Assembly (NCBI GenBank): GCA_027575765.1
Contig: JANBPT010000356.1
Location: 1 to 41,963, forward strand
Source of the DNA: Tieghemiomyces parasiticus
Lineage: Eukaryota; Kickxellomycota; Dimargaritomycetes; Dimargaritales; Dimargaritaceae
DNA: 41,963 bases
Direction: 5' to 3'
The position numbers and the translations under genes were made by a program. Under the pieces are notes generated by a model. It was not told the origin of the DNA. It did not search any database and saw nothing but the letters and a program-made list of their open reading frames with translations. Positions 33,601-39,600 of this stretch are shown piece after piece; the first letter of the stretch is position 1; each line of letters opens with the position of its first letter.

Positions 33601-36600
33601 AGCATTCCCCACCAGCTCACCCATTTGGACGTTCAGTGGGTCCTCAACCGGTTCCTAAGCCAAGTGGACTGGCTGCGCACCGTGGTCCGTAAGGAGGAAG
33701 GTCGACTTGTAGCCTATCTGCTTTCTCCGAAGCGTCTGTCCTCAGCTACCCAGGCCACCGCCGGTTCCCAGTCCCTGCGTAGGGATGGCCTCGAAGCAGC
33801 TGGTAAAGTCCTGGTCAGCACGGATATGTTTTCCGTTCTCTACCAGCCGGAACCACCTCGTCTAGTGGTCCGTATGCACCAGATCATGGCACCTGAGATG
33901 TTATTCCATCTCCTTACCGAGGAGCTGCAGCTGGCCTTCAGAGCGAAACATGACGGTCAGGTGTTCAACGTTAGCCCGTCGCTCGCCATGGGACGCACAG
34001 CCACCGTCGGCCGCCTTCCATCGGATAGCTCGGCCCATGCTTACTGGACGGAGACAATGGCCGAAGCCTCTGCGGATCTGAAACTACCGCTCGACCGTCC
34101 TCGCACCCGTATGCCCATGTTTAACTCAGCCTGCCTTCGCTTAGGCCTGGACCAGGGAGTTATCAGCGGATTTTCTTGCCTCGGTGACGTGAACCCTGTC
34201 GCACCGCTTAGGCATTGGACGGCCATAGTGGGGTCCTATCTCGGAAGGATCTGTGGTACCGACAACGTCCTGGTTGACATGCTACTTAACCATAGCGTAT
34301 GTCGTAGAGAAACTTATACTGTTTCCCTAGGTCACCTGGCTTGTCCGGTGCGAGTCCCAGGTGCCGCAAGTGCGTCCAGTCTAGGCGACCTTAGCACTGC
34401 CCTTTCGCAACAGCTGCAGCGCTCCGTGGACCACTTGACCCCAGACTACGACCCGTACGCTGGTCTACCCCGCGCGCCGGCCCACCCGCTTTGGCATCCA
34501 GTCCGTGTGGGTGTCGCAGTCGACCCTGTCGAATGGGATGCTGAAGCCCAGTCCTACCCTGCCCTCTGGCATGATATCATCTTCCGAATCAGTCTCTCCG
34601 GTCCCAGCCCCGGCATGACCCTCCAGTACAACCCGGACCTTTTTGATTCGGCCACCGTCGAGCGCCTGGGGGCCAACCTGCTGTACTACTGTCAGGTCGC
34701 CCTCACCAGCGCCCTACCTCTGACCACGGTCCCTTTGGTATGTCCGACGGAGGAGCACCTCCTACTGGAGAAGTTTGGTCGGAGCCCCAGCGAGTACGAC
34801 CCTTCTGATACCAGCACCAGTGTCATCAGCTTAGTCCGTGACAGCGTCCAGCGCAGTCCTCACACGGTGGCCCTCGAGTCCCAGTTGGAGACTGTGAACT
34901 ACACTGAGATGGACGCCCGAGTCAACAGTTTGGCTCGGGCCCTTCAGCACCTCGGCATCCGAGTGCAGGATAGGGTGGCAGTAATCGTAGAGAGCCGTCC
35001 AGCCACCGTTATGACCATGCTGGCCCTCTGGCTAATCCGGGCCGTCTACGTCTCTGTCGACCGTACCCTGCCAGAAGAGCGCCAGCGCTACATGGTTGAG
35101 ACTGCCCAGTGTACCCACGTCCTGAACCTAACCGACGCCGACGTGAGCTGGACGGAGGCCCTACCCGGGCTGACCCTTCTTTGGTCCAATGTGAATCCCA
35201 ACCCAGAACCTTTACCTTACGATCTCCGGCCCGAAGACCTGGCCTATATTGTCTTTACCTCGGGGACAACTGGGAAACCCAAGGGCGTAATGATCCGGCA
35301 CGCCAGTCTGACCAACCTCCTACTGGCACCTGCGGCGGTTGTCAGCCCCGCATCCGGGTCACGCTTCCTTCAAGCGATGGCGGTGGGCTTTGATGGGTTT
35401 ATCCTGACGGCATTGTCCCCATTATCCAACTCGTCTACGGTGGTCTTCAGCGACGGTGACATTCCGACCGCTTTGGCAACGGTTGAGACGGCCTTGCTGA
35501 CGCCCACCGTGCTAGGGGCACTCAACCCCCACCGCTATCCAAATCTCACTCGGATCAGCTGTGCTGGCGAACCACTACCCGCTGAAGTGGCCGCGATATG
35601 GGGATCGCAATGTGAAGTGTGGAATATGTACGGTCCTGCTGAAGTAACAGTATGCAGCCACAGCGGACTTTGTCAGCCCGGTGTACCCCTTACCATTGGG
35701 CGGCCCATCGCTGGGAGTGAATGCTACATTCTAGACAGGTATGATCATCTCGTGCCTGTAGGCATGGTCGGCGAGATATGTGTCGGTGGTCGGGGGGTCA
35801 GCACCGGTTACGTTAACCGCCCTGACCTCAACACGATCAAGTTTATGAGCCTGCCATACTCCGCAGGCCCCATCTACCGCACTGGTGACCTTGGTCGCTG
35901 GCTGCCTAACGGTGAGGTGGAGTGTCTGGGTCGCCGTGACGACCAGGTCAAGCTGCGCGGATTCCGTATCGAACTGGCCGAGGTGCGAGGAGCCCTCCTC
36001 AGCCTGGACGGGGTAACGGAGGCGTATGTCCTCGTCAATGAGCGTAGCCTGGTTGCCTTTGTGTGTCCGAGCAGGTTGGACGAAACCTCGGTAATAGCGT
36101 CACTCCGTGAGGCTTTGCCAACCTATATGGTACCCAGTCACGTCCTCGGCCTCGACCACATCCCAGTAACTGTCAACGGCAAGGTCGATCAACAGGCCCT
36201 GATATCGCTGTTTTCCGAACACGCACGGACGTCCCTGTCGACAGGAGGTCACGAACCAGACGTACTGGCTCAGTCCGATGAGGCGCAAATTCTATGGGCC
36301 GCGGTGGCCGACACGTTAGGTTTGTCCCGAATCCCGGTGGCCAACCACCTTCCGTTCCTGAAGCTCGGTGGCGATTCGATCTCGGCAATCCAGGTCTCAG
36401 CGCGGTGTCGACAGTTAGGCTATCGTCTCCCCGTTCCCATGCTCCTTAAGAGTCAGCCTCTGTCCACGGCGGCGACCGCAATGGAACGCTTTGTCCGGTC
36501 CACGACTTCCGAGTTGGCACCCATTCCTTACGGCGTTTCATTCCCTTTGACCCCGATCCAGCGCTGGTTCTTTGCCCAGGGGTTCCGTAACCTCAGCCAC

Positions 36601-39600
36601 TTTAACCAGTCCTTCTTGCTCGAGCTCTCTCGCCCTGTCTCCCATGACACGCTTGGCAGGGACCTGCTCCGTGTGGTCAATCACCACGCTGTGCTGCGCA
36701 GTCAGTTCCGCCGTGATCCTACTGGACAATGGTCCCAAACCATTCCGCCTCCCTTTCCCACCCTGTGCAGTCAGGTCCACGAGGTCACCTGTGTCGAATC
36801 TGAGCTATCCCAATGCTGCTATCAAGTGCAGCAGTCCATAGACATTCACCAGGGCCGCAACGTCGCCGCTGCACTGGTTCACCTGGGTGTTCTTGAGGAC
36901 GGCCGTCGTTCATCACCAACCCTGCTCTTCCTAACCATACACCACCTGGTCGTGGACCTCGTGTCCTGGTCCATCCTCCTGGAAGACCTGACTTCACTGC
37001 TAGACGACCTTACACCCCTGCCACCCTCCTTGCCCTTCGCCAACTGGGCCTCGGAGCTTGACCGGTGGCGTCAGGAGCGAAGCGTGGCCCACTTGGACCC
37101 AGAGCCCGTGGTGGTCTGCCCGTCGTCGTTCTCGCTCTGTCCACTGGCAGCACTACCGGCCAACACGGCTGGGAATGAGGTCAGCCACACCGTTCAGATC
37201 CCAACCGATGTTACCGAGGCACTTATCCAGGTCACCGGGGATTCATTCCGCCTCGACGAGCTCCTCCTGGCCGCCCTCTGTGGGGCGTTGGCCGTGGTGA
37301 CCCACTCTCCCACTACCACGGTGCATACGGAATCCCACGGCCGCCACCCCTGGCACGAGGGCATGGATCTGAGTCGCACGGTGGGCTGGTTTACCACTAT
37401 CCTGCCCGTCACGGTGACCAATGCTTCGTCGGCTAGTGTGAGCGATCATCTCCGCCAAATTAAGCACACCCGGCGGAGTCTACGACACCACGGCCTAGAA
37501 ACCGACTGGCCGAAGGCATCACTAGATCCAAGCTCTCAAGCGACTGCCGCCTACAACCCCATGGAGGTCGTGTTTAACTTCCTGGGCCGCACGACCGACG
37601 ACCGTGCCCTCACCTGCCATGGGAAGGCGCCCTGGGTCGTCCGCCACGACCTCCTCCCTCTAATCCCCATCGGTGGTGATGAGGAGCTGCGCCCGCAGGT
37701 ACTGGAGGTCCTCGGATGGCAAACCGGTACTGGCCTGCAGCTGACCGTCAACTACTGCCCGCAGGTCGTCCCAACTACTACCGTGGCGGCCCTGGGTGAC
37801 GAGGTACGCAAGTATTTGGCTGACATTGCGACTCTGAACCTTGCAGGTCTGTGGGTGCCGTCAGACTTCCCTTTGCTCGAGGCCAATCAGGGTGACATGG
37901 CCAAGATCGTCGCCGATCTCCCCACCCTGGGACTCACCGTCGCCGAGGTGGAGAATCTGTACCCCATGACGCCCATGCAGCAGGGACTCTGGACGGCCAC
38001 TGCCAAGGACCCCACCGAATACCTTCTCCAGTTCGCCATGACCATCAACGGTGTCAGCGACAGCGACGTCCTCCTTCACGCCCTCGAGGCAGTCGTTGCC
38101 CGCCACTCCATCCTGCGCACCGTCTTCCTAACCTCCTTCAGCAACGCCCGGAGCAATGGCATCCAGGTGGTGTCACGGCAGCCTCGATTCGGCTGGCGAG
38201 CAATTGGGTGCTGGTTAGAGGTTGGCGTACAGAACGAGGAGGACTACCTACGTAGCGACAAGGCCCTGGGCTTCACCCCGGATCAACCGCTACTCCGCTG
38301 CTGTGCTGCACCGGCCGCCACGGCTAGCACTCGCTTCATCATGACGATTCACCACGCGCTGATCGATGGGTGGTCGTTTGGCATCTTTACACAGGAACTG
38401 CGCCACTTCCTCTCGTCTGTTCCATCGGCTACTTTATCTCCCGCGGTAGAATTTTCCGCTTACGTGGAGCACATCGGCAACTTGGATGATACAGAGGCAC
38501 GGACCGTGTGGGAGGACTACTTGCGAGGTATCGAGCAACCGACGACGCTGCTTTTGCCGAAGGAGCCGACAGCATCGTCAATTAAGAGAGAGCACCATAT
38601 TTTGATCCACAATGACGCGGCCCACCTGCAGACCCTGGTGCAAGACTGCGGGTTGACTGTGTACACCCTGCTCAAGGCCGCCTGGGCCTACCTCCTCCAC
38701 CGCTACACGGGTCAGTCCGATCTGGTGTTTGGCAATACCGTGTCGGGTCGCGCCTTGGACTTGCCCGGAGTTGAGGGGATGCTTGGCTGTCTCATCAGTA
38801 CCATTCCGTTCCGTATCCAAATCGACGCAAATGTGCTGCTCAGTGACTTCCTGCGGAGCATCAATGAGCAGAGCCAACGGCTGGTTACCGTAGAGCACTG
38901 TCATTTGGCGCAACTCGACCGCTGGGTGGATAGCAGCGTCCCCGTCACTGACATGTTCAACACGATGCTGGTCTATGAGAACTACCCCGACACCGACATC
39001 GACAACCAAACTAACGCCGTGACATTCACCGACTTCAGGGCCATCGAATCCACTGAGTACGCCATGACGGTGATCACCCAAGTTGAGCGCGGTCAGCTTA
39101 CAGCCATTCTGAACTGGGACGGTGTCACCTTTGCAGGGCCCTACGTCGAAGCCCTGGGTCAGCACCTTCGGAACGTCTTCACACAACTGGTAGACTGCCT
39201 GCGAGGGGATAGTCAAGGTGTGGCAACTCTCTCGAGCCTGCAGCTCCTCTCCCCTAGTGAGCTTCAAGCGGTGACCGATGTCCTCGCCCGACCTACTTCG
39301 GCGGTCAACTGTGACGTCTGTGTGCATGACCTAGTCGCCCAGCAGGTCCGGCGTACCCCTGCCACCCAGGCCGTAGAATACGACGACCCCGACAGTGGCC
39401 TCATCGGCTGGACCTACCAGGAGCTACTCGACCGGGCCACCCAGGTCGCTGGTCACCTCATCTCCCAGGGTGTCCATCGTGAAGAGCCGGTCGGTCTGCT
39501 CATTCGGCGCCACCCCACCCTGGTAGTGGGCATGGTAGCAATCCTGCAGGCCGGCGGCGCCTTTGTACCGCTGGATGCCGACTTGCCCTTAGACCGGCTT

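Noticed and set aside
38578..39327. 249-codon frame antisense to the NRPS
   Set aside because: Mirrors codon-biased GC-rich coding sequence of C3 and the C3-A3 linker; the plus-strand domains explain the openness. The same applies to the 238-codon minus frame at 41065-41781.
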